Shown here: piece after piece, positions 25,960 to 36,778 of the stretch
Position numbering within the stretch: position 1 is the first letter of the stretch
How the letters are laid out: each line of letters opens with the position of its first letter
Made by a program: the position numbers and the translations under genes
Notes under the pieces: model-generated
Seen by the model: only the letters and a program-made list of their open reading frames with translations
The model's database searches: none
What the model was told of the DNA's origin: nothing
From: Quercus robur
Lineage: Eukaryota; Streptophyta; Magnoliopsida; Fagales; Fagaceae
Reading direction: 5' to 3'
Assembly: GCF_932294415.1 (NCBI RefSeq)
Contig: NC_065545.1
Span: forward strand, 19,785,357-19,849,356
Length of the DNA: 64,000 bases

Positions 25960-26401
25960 ATGTCATATAACATATGAACAAGGTTCATTTATCATTCTTA
26001 TGTTTTTTGGTCTTTGAATTTTAGATATATGCTAATTGAACCATACACATTATTTGATTATAACTATCATGGTTATGTTCTTTTATAAAGTACAAGAGAA
26101 TTGTACAAAATATGTTTAAACTGTCTATGACTAGATCATTATGATATTAACCATTAATAATTGTTATTAATTTACTATATAAAAATTTTAAGAATTGAAA
26201 AACTTAGGTAAAATTTGAACTTACAAACATTATACAATTTACATCTATCAAATAGGTAAAATATACAAATTTTGAGTTCTTATTATTTTTATTATATGTC
26301 ACCAATGTTTCTATTAGAAAATAGTGCTCTTTACTTCAATTTGGCACGTGCTTGCGCTTTGCACCTAGGCTCCAAGAGGCCTAAGCCCACTTTTACCAAC
26401 A
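24112..26401. other. AT-rich upstream region of IPT copy A
   Basis: Non-coding. Holds an (AC)n(AT)n microsatellite at 24489-24545, a poly-T-led retroposon-like fragment at about 25290-25400, three short near-repeats containing TTGCTTCTCAATCAATGTT around 25490-25630, and long A and T runs near 25700 and 25930. All are shared with copy B, so they predate the duplication. Confidence 0.5.
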
Positions 26402-27009
26402 TCCATCAATCAATCAATCAATATATATATAAAAGCAGAGATCTCATATGAAAAAACATGAATTTTTGCCAAGTGGCACTTTTTATGCAAAGAGAATTGA
26501 AATATTCTCAAGTGCCACATCAGAGATAAGAACAAATTAAATATTGATTTTTTGTTTCATTTGGTTCAATATTTCAAGGCTTTTCTAATTAAAAAATAAA
26601 TATTTTTTGTATTCTTTAGTTCAATGTTTCAAGACTTTTCATCTCACATACATACACACAAAACTCATTGCATTTTAATTCACCATTTTCATCTCATGGA
26701 CTTCTACCCCTTTATATATATATATATATACACACACACCAATAGCTCTTCATGCCATCCCATATCAAATACACACAGACCAAAACACGATATTATTTAC
26801 CTTCAATCTTTTGACGATACTTACCTAGCTCTAACATTGTTGATTCATCTAATCCTAACTTGTATGAGTTGGCTACAACCAAGAAAGAGAGGCTTGCATT
26901 TTATATTGCGTGACAAAGACAATTACGATTTTGATGTTAAGGTTAGATATTGTGGATTTGTGGGTTTCGTAAATGATGTGGTTGACTGTGGGTGTTTGGG
27001 ATGTGTAAA
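26402..27009 (+). mobile_element. Helitron-like element, 3'-truncated (copy A)
   Basis: After an ATCA run the sequence continues ATATATATATAAAAGCAGAG then CCAAGTGGCAC, a typical plant Helitron 5' end. It follows copy B closely, then stops at 27009 without the CTAG terminus. The open frame inside is not conserved as a protein and is not treated as a gene. Confidence 0.5.
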
Positions 27010-27902
27010 CAAATATAATACATCTATCAAATAACAATTATATCATGTGCATATGTAATAAAAATCAACAATAAGATGTGAGAAATTTACATACTAGATT
27101 ATGTTATTCAAGGACTTCACAAGCAATCAGGATGCTCTCCCCAGCTGGTCAGGATTAACAAGAGCTTTATTTTCTCTTTCACACCCCCTTGCAAGTGTGG
27201 CCTTGACAATATTTATAATATTTAGAAAGGACATGACCAGCCATAAAATCCTTCTTATCGTAATAACACTTCATGTAACAGAAATGTTACATTTGTTAAT
27301 AAACAACTTTATTAATTAGATTCATTAATGAAGAAGTTCATTAATGTGTTATTACTTTTGTAACTCCATGCTAATACATGGATTCATCTATCGTTCATAT
27401 CCAGAACTACTATAATGACAACACCTTTAATAGGAGTTCAAGTTACTAGTATTGACACGATAGATTTATTAAAGCCAACACTCAACGTGCATGAATCTCA
27501 TTATGGAAGAACTTTCCGAGATTATTATGCACTAACCATCGAAAGACTAGCCCTTATTGTCTTCCATAGTTTGAGCAATTTTAACTTGCACCTCCCTTCC
27601 ATCATGGTCCAACAATGTACCTATCAGAATAGACTACATCATGATGGATATGGTCAAGTTAAGGACTACAATGAATGCATTCATAATTTTAGTCTACTAA
27701 ATCAAGTAGACCTATTTCAATATATCAATATCTTACATTACAAAAATACTGCATAATTTCACAAGAGACTGAATATTTATTTGTTAATAATAGAGGCATC
27801 ATATATATATATATATGTTGGGCCACATTATTCTAACATTTATAAGCATGCGTGTGGCAGTTGTCATGTACCTGTCTTTATGGTTGGGTTTGGGGTGTGA
27901 CA
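27010..27902. other. Spacer between the two duplicated segments
   Basis: About 0.9 kb present only once. A 113-codon frame at 27415-27756 has no feature I recognise. An AT run lies near 27800. No gene called. Confidence 0.4.
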
Positions 27903-27974
27903 GAAATCAAAACCACCCCCATTAAAAAAGATTGATCAAACATTCAAGTAAAGTACCATGCATCCCTACAAAAC

Positions 27975-29166
27975 CTAATAGGTTTTGCTAAGAAACTGAC
28001 CAACAATTGCCACACTTGGTCCAGCCACAAGCTCATTCCAAGCCTCATCAGATTCTTTGCCTTTTTTCTTAAACACTTGTGTAGCATCAAGGCGGTGAAT
28101 ATTCCATCCCTTTATATCTCTGAGCCTATAAATTTTCTCCACTTGACGACATGCTAATTTGTATGTATTTTCCTTCATTTCACTTATTGCCTTTTGGATT
28201 AACATCGCATTGGTTTCTTTGTCTAAAGAAGATTCATTTCTAAAATATTGGTCAAATTCAGGAACCCCAATTGACCTAAAAATCCCTTTTAAATAATCCA
28301 TATTGGGATCAAACATTTTTCTCAACTCATCTACCATGCCATTTTCAATCATTTGATCAACCCGCTTTGATAAAAATGGGTCAAGCACTAACATGGGCAC
28401 ATCCACCCAAAGGAAGCAACAATCATACTTTGATCTAAACTTGCTATCTTCATCATCAATTAGGGCCTCGATATAGGTATTAGACCCTCCAACAATGATT
28501 GGAAGGTGGCCGCGACTCACAATTGACTCAATGGCACGTACGACCCTGTCACGAAAATGGTCTACTGTAAAATCAGCATAGGGATCGAGTATCCCCAGCA
28601 AATGGTGTGGTATACCACATTGCTCTTCCATGGTGACTTTGTTGGTGACAATGTCAAGTCCCTTATAAACTTGCATTTTGTCTGAGTTTATGAGTTCTGC
28701 CTTATAATGACTAGCTAGATGAACAGACAATTTTGTCTTGCCAGTTCCAGTTGCTCCCATGATGATTACCACCTTATTTTTGTGTTGCTTCTGACTGATA
28801 TTCTTTTCTTTAGACCAAATATCTTGTTGGGTTACAAGCTTGCAAATGGTCCTGATCAAGTTATTGAAAAAAACGAAATTAATATAAATAAAACTATAAC
28901 AAAGTGTAAAAAACAAGGAGTGAGGTTACTTTCGAAATTGACCAAAACACATGCAAAACTAGAAACAAAGAATAGGTATATGCAAATGCAGCATACCTAA
29001 GGAGTCCTACAAAACATTTTGTTATGTATATGAGGCCCAACATGACTGTGTTCAAAGAATGCCACTGAGTTAAAGGCAAGGCAAGGGGTTGATTGGGCTT
29101 GTTAATGTGGAGGAAGCAAAATGGGGGTGGTATTAATACTACTTTTAAAAGCGTTTTTAGTAACAT
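27975..29166 (-). CDS. Adenylate isopentenyltransferase (cytokinin synthesis), copy B, open frame
   Basis: Exon 2 (28851-27975) alone has no ATG before the P-loop. A conserved donor TTAG|GTATGC at 28996 and acceptor GATCAG|GACC at 28852 join it in phase to exon 1 (29166-28997), giving 348 residues; an internal ATG at 29043 would give 307. The enzyme transfers the isopentenyl group of DMAPP to ATP or ADP, the first step of cytokinin synthesis, often in plastids. Motifs: P-loop GATGTGKTKLS, NSDKMQVYKG, GIPHHLLGI, VGGSNTYIEAL and YDCCFLWVDV, and a C-terminal ACRQVEKI block. All expected blocks are present. The intron and exon 1 are my interpretation and fit both copies. Which IPT paralogue this is cannot be decided. 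Confidence 0.87.
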
Positions 29167-29333
29167 GATATTAATGTGAGAAAAAATCAAGTTGCAATTA
29201 CTCAATATCCCGATTCTTACGGGTTCCAGATCTGACCATTGAAAAATAATTCACTTTCCAAATTCTCAATTTATTTACCATTATGAAATAATTAATGTTA
29301 CAACCACAAATTAACTTACAACATTTTTATTAA

Positions 29334-29817
29334 GCACGTTTGGTAGACTGTAATAGGCATTGTAATGTAATAATTATTCCTATGGTTTAGCTATTCAATA
29401 GTTTGGTTATGTTTTTATTACAAAGAATAGTCATTCCTTATGAATAGCTATTCTTTAAAATAAGGAATAACTATTCCTCTCTAAAAAAGTTGTAATAACT
29501 ATTCCTTAGTAAATGTAATAATTTCTAACATTTATATATTTCCAAATAAATAAATTTTCCATATCCACCTAACAATTATGGAAATAAAAAATCATAAAAA
29601 AATAACTCATCTCTCTAAAATTTAAAATATATTAATTTCTAGGAAATATAATTGTATGAATGAGATTTTTCCTGAAATAGATCATAAGTTTTATTCTAAT
29701 ATTACAACTCACAACCAAACTAATGAATAGGTTTAGTTATTCCATTACAACACATTTTATTCATGGTAATAAAGATTACCATTCCTGTTGTAATTCACAT
29801 TCAGTGTACCAAACGTA
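29334..29817. mobile_element. Tourist-like (PIF/Harbinger) MITE, unit 1
   Basis: Termini GCACGTTTGGTAGACTG and, in reverse complement, ACGTTTGGTACACTGAATG, preceded by TAA. The body matches the MITE split at 40637-45155. About 484 bp, no coding capacity. Confidence 0.7.
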
Positions 29818-30078
29818 CCGACCGTACGTTTGGTACACTGAATGTGGATTACAACAGGAATGGTAACGTACCGGGTATTAATACTACTTTTGAAAGCGTT
29901 TTTAGTAACATGATATTAATGTGAGAAAAAATCAAGTTGCAATTACTCAATATCCCGATTCTTACGGGTTCCAGATCTGACCATTGAAAAATAATTCACT
30001 TTCCAAATTCTCAATTTATTTACCATTATGAAATAAATAATGTTACAACCACAAATTAACTTACAACATTTTTATTAA

Positions 30079-30515
30079 GCACGTTTGGTAGACTGTAATA
30101 GGCATTGTAATGTAATAGTTATTCCTATGGTTTAGCTATTCAATAGTTTGGTTATGTTTTTATTACAAGGAATAGTCATTTCTTATGAATAGCTATTCTT
30201 TAAAATAAGGAATAACTATTCCTCTCTAAAAAGGTTGTAATAGCTATTCCTTAGTAAATGTAATAATTTCTAACATTTATATATTTCCAAATAAATAAAT
30301 TTTCCATATCCACCTAACAATTATGGAAATAAAAAATCATAAAAAAATAACTCATCTCTCTAAAATTTAAAATATATTAATTTCTAGGAAATATAATTGT
30401 ATGAATGAGATTTTTCCTGAAATAGATCATAAGTTTTATTCTAATATTACAACTCACAACCAAACTAATGAATAGGTTTAGTTATTCCATTACAACACAT
30501 TTTATTCATGGTAAT
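30079..30515. mobile_element. Tourist-like MITE, unit 2 (3' end shortened)
   Basis: Same element; lacks the final segment containing AAAGATTACCATTCC before joining the inverted terminal copy. Confidence 0.65.
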
Positions 30516-30775
30516 ACCCAGTACGTTTGGTACACTGAATGTGGATTATAACAGGAATGGTAACGTACCGGGTATTAATACTACTTTTGAAAGCGTTTTT
30601 AGTAACATGATATTAATGTGAGAAAAAATCAAGTTGCAATTACTCAATATCCCGATTCTTACGGGTTCCAGATCTGACCATTGAAAAATAATTCACTTTC
30701 CAAATTCTCAATTTATTTACCATTATGAAATAAATAATGTTACAACCACAAATTAACTTACAACATTTTTATTAA

Positions 30776-31258
30776 GCACGTTTGGTAGACTGTAATAGGC
30801 ATTGTAATGTCATAGTTATTCCTATGGTTTAGCTATTCAATAGTTTGGTTATGTTTTTATTACAATGAATAGTCATTCCTTATGAATAGCTATTCTTTAA
30901 AATAAGGAATAACTATTCCTCTCTAAAAAGGTTGTAATAGCTATTCTTTAGTAAATGTAATAATTTCTAACATTTATATATTTCCAAATAAATAAATTTT
31001 CCATATCCACCTAACAATTATGGAAATAAAAAATCATAAAAAAATAACTCATCTCTCTAAAATTTAAAATATATTAATTTCTAGGAAATATAATTGTATG
31101 AATGAAATTTTTCCTGAAATAGATCATAAGTTTTATTCTAATATTACAACTCACAACCAAACTAATGAATAGGTTTAGTTATTCTATTACAACACATTTT
31201 ATTCATGGTAATAAAGATTACCATTCCTGTTGTAATTCACATTCAGTGTACCAAACGT
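30776..31258. mobile_element. Tourist-like MITE, unit 3
   Basis: Full-length copy, nearly identical to unit 1, followed by an inverted copy of its end and then the original flank GTTATTGTAGCC. Confidence 0.7.
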
Positions 31259-31316
31259 ACCGGGTAAGTTTGGTACACTGAATGTGGATTACAACAGGAA
31301 TGGTAACGTACGTTAT

Positions 31317-33369
31317 TGTAGCCAATTTTTATTGTTTTTCACCAAGATCTAACATTAACATCATTTTTTTTCATTTATCAATATTCACTCACTATATTAG
31401 CAATTTGTAAAAAAACTTAAAAATATGTATCTCTAGTATTTTCCTTTTGAGTAAATTCGACTTCTTCTCCCCACCCTCCCCCCTTAATTTTTTCTTATTT
31501 ATTTTTTCACCACTATGCACCCTTGGCGTGATAGTCAGTGGGGGCAAGGGCCAGTAATCAAGTCTTTAGAAAGAAGTTTTACATACATATATATATATAT
31601 ATATATATTTAAATTAGGCTAAAGTACATAAAATTTCTATCTTATATAAAAAAAAATTATTTTTCTTTTTGAGTAAATCATTATATAAAAAAATTAAAAA
31701 AATTAAAAATAAAAAACACAACACACACAAGAGAGAATGAAAATGAGAACCATGGGAATCTCCACTCTTCAATAAAACCATTATAACTGCATGAATAAAT
31801 GCTTTTTGGTGCACTATAAAATACCAAGTACTTGGGAAGATTATTTTTGTTAGGTTGGGATGTCAAATTACAATAATGTCCGTTATGCGGAAAATCTATC
31901 TATATATATTGTAACGTCAGAACCATTCAGTGTAACTAAAAAAAAACTACTAAATGTGATATTAGTATGATCATGTGTGACATTGGTAATGCCCAATATG
32001 ACATTAGTACCATTCAATGTAATAATTTGGTGACTTATATAGCAAGTTGACTGCCTAGAAGAACCATACCTCACAAAAAAGTAGGATACCATAAAATTTC
32101 TTGTTTGATTGAGATCATCTAGATATTTGAAGATAATTTTGTTAAAGATTTCTTGGGATCTCTTAATTCATGAGTAAATGAACAAATCTAATTTTATCAT
32201 ATCATCAACATTTAAACAAGTATTGTTTAACACTATTTTGGTATCTATCAAAGTACTAATTATGTGACAAAATATGAACAATTAATTTAATGAGTAATGG
32301 TTAAAATTTTAAGAAATCTATGATTCAATTATCCCTCTTTTTTTTTTTTTTTTCTTTTTTAATGAAAGGAAAAACTTTATTGAACCAACTAACAAATACA
32401 GAGGAGCTCCATTAACCTTACAAGCTTAGCCTCCTCATAAATCACATTTACAAGAACTGAAAAGTCATGCCCTAAATTATAAGAGTCAAAGTAGCTATTA
32501 AGCATTGACCACCGAGCTGAGGTATAAGCAGTTATGTTGGCTTCGCAATCAATGTTGTTAAAAGCTCACCTATTGAGCTAAGGAATAAGTAACTATGATT
32601 GCTTCTCAATCAATGTTGTTAAAAGCGAGTAAAGCATGTTTAACCTCAAAGCCTGAAACCCCGAGCTCTCAACACTTCGTTAGGCCCAAAAAAAAAAAAA
32701 AAAAACTCATTTAATGAATCACACTTTAAACACTTTTTTTTTTTTTGGAGCTTTTTGAAGAAGCACAAAGCATTCCTAGATAGCTTTTTTATTTTATTGC
32801 TAAAAAAGGTATGGATCATCAAAATTAATTGCTTGATCTTGAAAGAAATGAAATGAACCAATGATTTACTACACAACTACTATCCTTAGGTGTTGAATTA
32901 AACAAACAATTTTTTTTTTTTTACATGTCATATAACATATGAACAAGGTTAATTTATCATTCTTATGTTTTTTGGTCTTTGAATTTAGATATATGCTAAT
33001 TGAACCATACACATTATTTGATTATAACTATCATGGTTATGTTCTTTTATAAATCACAAGAGAATTATACAAAATATATTTAAACTATCTATGACTAGAT
33101 CATTATGATATTAACCATTAATAATTGTTATTAATTTACCATATAAAAATTTTAAGAATTGAAAAACTTAGGTAAAATTTGAACTTACAAACATTATACA
33201 ATCAATTTGCATCTATCAAATAGGTAAAATATACAAATTTTGAGTTCTTATTATTTTTATTATATGTTACCAATGTTTCTATTAGAAAATAGTGCTCTTT
33301 ACTTCAATTTGGCACGTGCTTGCGCTTTGCGCCTAGGCTCCAAGAGGCCTAAGCGCACTTTTACCAACA
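31317..33369. other. AT-rich upstream region of IPT copy B
   Basis: Non-coding counterpart of 24230-26400, with the same microsatellite (shortened to AT repeats near 31585), poly-T-led fragment at about 32335-32460 and homopolymer runs. Confidence 0.5.
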
Positions 33370-33673
33370 TCAATCAATCAATATATATATAAAAACAGAG
33401 ATCTCATATGAAAAAATATGAATTTTTGCCAAGTGTCACTTTTTATGCAAAGAGAATTGAAATATTCTCAAGTGCCACATCAGAGATAAGAACAAATTAA
33501 ATATTGATTTTTTGTTTCATTTGGTTCAATATTTCAAAACTTTTCTAATTAAAAAATAAATATTTTTTTGTATTCTTTAGTTCAATGTTTCAAGACTTTT
33601 CCTCTCACATATATACACACAAAACTCATTGCATTTTAATTCACCATTTTCATCTCTTGGACTTCTACCCCTT

Positions 33674-33708
<35 letters not shown>

Positions 33709-34297
33709 CAATAGCTCTTCATGCCATCTCATATCAAATACACACAGACCAAAACAATATATTATTTACCTTCAATTTTTCGACGACACCTACCTAGCTC
33801 TAACATTATTGTTTCATCTAATCCTAACTTGTATGAGTTGGCTACAACCAATAAAAAGAGCTTGCATTTTATATTGAGTGACAACGACAATTACGATTTT
33901 GATGTTAAGGTTAGATATTGTGGATTTGTGGGTTTCGTAAATGATGTGGTTGACTGTGGGTGTTTAGGATGTGTACTTTATTTTAGAATTAAGGAGAAAG
34001 AGAAAGAGATCTGGAGTTCAATCCCCACCTACACCAAAAACTAATTGGTGTCTTGGTCTGATGATAAAGAACTATTATCAGGAGCGGACGGCGTAAATTG
34101 AAACTCTCTCAACCAAAAAAAAAGACACATTATTAATAGATTTATGTGTGCAATTTATAATTATTGTCTTTTATGATGAACTCATTACTAATAAAGTTCT
34201 ATAATAATTATGCTATAATACATATCCAACATTTTCCAAAACCATCTTATATAAAACATTACAATATTATCCGTACATCGCACAAATTGCTTACTAG
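33370..34297 (+). mobile_element. Non-autonomous Helitron, copy B
   Basis: Starts TC after an A and continues into ATATATATAAAAACAGAG. The 3' end CCGTACATCGCAC then CTAG at 34294-34297, followed by a host T, has the CTRR terminus and A/T insertion site of Helitrons. The usual hairpin is weak. It carries a SINE and lies against a non-LTR pseudogene whose sequence resumes right after CTAG. Confidence 0.6.
33976..34123 (+). mobile_element. SINE copy, dimeric tRNA-like type, 5'-truncated
   Basis: Contains the shared block CCTACACCAAAAACTAATTG, TTGGTCTGATGATAAAG (A-box-like) and a decayed B box before a poly-A tail. The same family occurs at 45535-45692 in fuller form. Confidence 0.7.
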
Positions 34298-35330
34298 TTG
34301 TTCTCAATTGACCCAGCTCACATTAGCATCATCAAAACTCTACAATACCATTCTGGCACCATCATCAAAGTTTTTAATTGTCCAAGAAACTGCAGAATCG
34401 TGGCTTCTTAGACTTCAATACAACTGCTGAAGTCCCCTTCTATATATAACCAACCTTCCAAGATTAGCTTAGGAAGCCAGTTTTAATTCTCACAGGATAG
34501 CCTCAACTTCAGCTTGGATAGGGGTGATGGTGTCCAATTTCTTTGTAACGAGTCTAATGACAAACACTAGTTCTCCAATCTCTGGCTACAACAACAATAG
34601 AAGAGTTTTAAGACCCCAATTTCTGCATCACAATTAAGCTTGATTGCACTTGATAATTAATAAATTAAAATAAAAAGAAGCTTGATTGCACTTTGTTGTG
34701 GCTTGACCAGCTCATAGATCTCCATTTGGAGAACTATGAGAGCCTAGCCTTGTCATAGTTCAATGCTCTTGGAAAATCTTCATAAAACTTCTTCAAACCT
34801 GTTCATAGTGCAGGCCTTTGTTCTCAGATACAGTCTGGCTTTTGCACTTCCAAACCCACTCAAAGACTAGTGCACCATATAACAAGAACTTGCTTCTTTG
34901 CTCCTCATCAGAATTAGGAATCCAAGGGGGTCAAATAGGATATCCATCCATTGATCTAGAGAAGAAACCTGAACTTCATCAATTTTAATACTTCACCAGT
35001 TCCCATATCATAATGCTCTTACAAAATGGCATTGCAAGAATAGGTGAGAGGCAGTCTCTTGTTCACAATCACATAAGAGGGCAGCTAGGATCAGCTTATC
35101 TAGAAAACCTGTTTAGCTTATAATTCGTGGGTAGGATGTTGGTTGAAATTCTCCATAACAATATCTTGTGTCTCTCATGAAATCTGGACTTCCAACTTTG
35201 TCATAATGCCTAAGAAATACTCTTCAAACTTCAATTTCAATATGACCTTTTTGCAGTGAAGAATAAAGAGAGACGAAAACTAATCATAATCTTCTATCAC
35301 CACCTTTCTATTATCATTGCAAGCTAGATA
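34298..35330 (-). pseudogene. Non-LTR retrotransposon remnant: zinc-binding RT tail and RNase H-like domain
   Basis: On the minus strand, broken translations show a zf-RVT-like stretch with C-D-C-E-Q-E-T-A-S-H-L-F-L-Q-C-H-F near 35020-35080, then an RNase H-like domain with I-N-C-D-A near 34650 and A-E-V-E-A near 34510, ending with a V-S-W-V-N-R-E motif near 34310. Several stops and frameshifts interrupt it. These are typical plant L1-type or RNase H-like protein blocks. Dead. Confidence 0.65.
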
Positions 35331-36098
35331 ATGTTCCAAAAAACAAATTTATTAATAATGAAGTTAAAGTATAGAAACATCTCTGCTGTCAAAGCAGCAG
35401 AGAAACATCTTGACAAATCAAATGACATATATTTGAGGATTGAGCACTTAGCAAATTTTCATTTGTTTGTTTACAATAATTATGGTACATATAATAATCA
35501 TATAAGCTTTTATATATCCTGACTTTCTTTAAAATAAAAATAAAAAAAAATCCCAACCCTCCAAATATCCAACCCCATATTCTCCTGACAGTCCAGGTAA
35601 CTGTCAATACTGATTATAAAGAAACACTACAAATGTCAAGGTGTCATCAGAAAAACGAAATTTTAAAATTAAAATCCACTTCAATATCACATGAACAACA
35701 TTTTTTTTTTTTTTTTTTTTTTTGATAATAAGAAATCTTTATTGAACAGACGAAAACTAAGAACTGGCTACAAAGGAAGCAGAACCAATCACATGAACAA
35801 CATAACAGCTTGACTCAACTCATACAAAAAATGAAACGTAACAATATAAAAGAAGGGTCAAAATTAGGAATGGTAATTTAGGTGTAGTATATTTAGTTTC
35901 CCAATTAAATTCAAAGTTTCAAACACCATTTATATTTCATTGGCTAATGCAACAACGTGTTTGACTTTTAGTTAAGAAAAATTATTGGTAGTCCCGGTGC
36001 AATCTTCCGAACTCTCGCATTGGGACTTATCCTTGTTATAAGAGTCTGATGCATCGTTCTGAAACTACTCAATTATTACCATTTTGTTAAAAGATCTA
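35331..36098. other. Intergenic with a short retroposon insertion
   Basis: AT-rich; apart from the 87-bp insertion at 35701-35787 nothing recognised. Confidence 0.4.
35701..35787 (-). mobile_element. Short retroposon with 15-bp target duplication
   Basis: A run of about 23 T followed by GATAATAAGAAATCTTTATTG is bounded by ATCACATGAACAACA at 35686-35700 and 35788-35802. An A-tail on the minus strand plus a long target duplication is the signature of target-primed reverse transcription. Only about 60 bp of element body is present. Confidence 0.75.
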
Positions 36099-36513
36099 CT
36101 AAAAACATCTCCAATAGTGTAATTAAAAGTAAAATAATAGAGAATTAGACCAAAAAAAAACAATGATCTCCAATAAATTCTCTAAATTCTAAATTTTTTT
36201 CTCATAAATAGTAACTCATCAAATCTAATAGGGCTATTGTACATCTTTCAAATGTTTTTCCTATTATAATAATCATATATTGAATAAAAAAATATTAAAA
36301 AATATGTAGTTATTAAAAAATTAATAAAAAATTAATAAAAAAATAATATTTAAATAAGATAAAGGATAAAATAAAGAATCTGCTAAAAAGTGTATTTAAA
36401 AAAAAAATAAATAGCTAAAAAGTAAAAATCACTCCAAACAATACAAAAGTGTTCTTCAAATTCACTTCAATATCACAGTACAAATTTGAAAAATCTGCTA
36501 GAGATACTCTAAT
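36099..36513. mobile_element. Possible MITE
   Basis: Left end AAAAACATCTCCAATAG pairs weakly with the reverse complement of the right end, TTAGAGTATCTCTAGCAG. Interior AT-rich. Target duplication not clear. Confidence 0.35.
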
Positions 36514-36778
36514 ATACTACACCTTTGTTACTGCACATCAATTTGCCCATATCCGAAACTCATTTATATTGATCTGAGAAAGTTAAGGTAACCCAAAAAA
36601 GTAGCACACCGGGAAAAAATTCTCAAAAAAAAAAAACTAAAAACCCAATATTCCACGTCAACCTAACTCCAAAATCCAAATCATCTACTCTCTCCATGTC
36701 ATCATTTCCCACCAAATCACAGAATCAAAATCAAATTCAAAGCCCCCCCCCCCCCCTGCCACGTGGAAGCAACTGAAG

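Larger units (their letters stand above)
17076..27009. repeat. Segmental duplication, copy A (interrupted by a copia element)
   Basis: Outside the retrotransposon at 17338-23049, this interval matches 27903-33975 in the same orientation, starting GAAATCAAAACCACCCCC and ending in the middle of a Helitron. A sampled 150-bp stretch near 25050 versus 32100 differs at about six sites, so divergence is roughly 4 percent by eye. Confidence 0.9.
29131..31316. repeat. Triplicated IPT start/proximal upstream segment, each copy with a Tourist-like MITE
   Basis: A unit of about 205 bp of IPT sequence (ATG and first codons plus upstream flank) followed by a MITE occurs three times: flank 29131-29333, about 29877-30078 and about 30573-30775; MITEs start at 29334, 30079 and 30776. 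Period is about 745 then 697 bp. After each MITE a short inverted copy of the MITE 3' end (CGTTTGGTACACTGAATGTG and onward) makes a near-perfect palindrome. Copy A has none of this at the corresponding site near 24210. Confidence 0.88.
27903..33975. repeat. Segmental duplication, copy B
   Basis: Direct copy of the host part of 17076-27009. It lacks the copia element but has an extra 2 kb (about 29334-31316) of MITE-associated triplication. Its right end coincides with the start of a SINE at 33976. Confidence 0.9.

Noticed and set aside
26624-27034. 136-codon frame in Helitron copy A and its relative at 33585-33877
   Set aside because: The frame is not kept between the two copies and contains microsatellite-coded residues.
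27415-27756. 113-codon plus-strand frame in the spacer between duplicated segments
   Set aside because: No recognisable motif, no promoter context and no homologue in the window; left unannotated.
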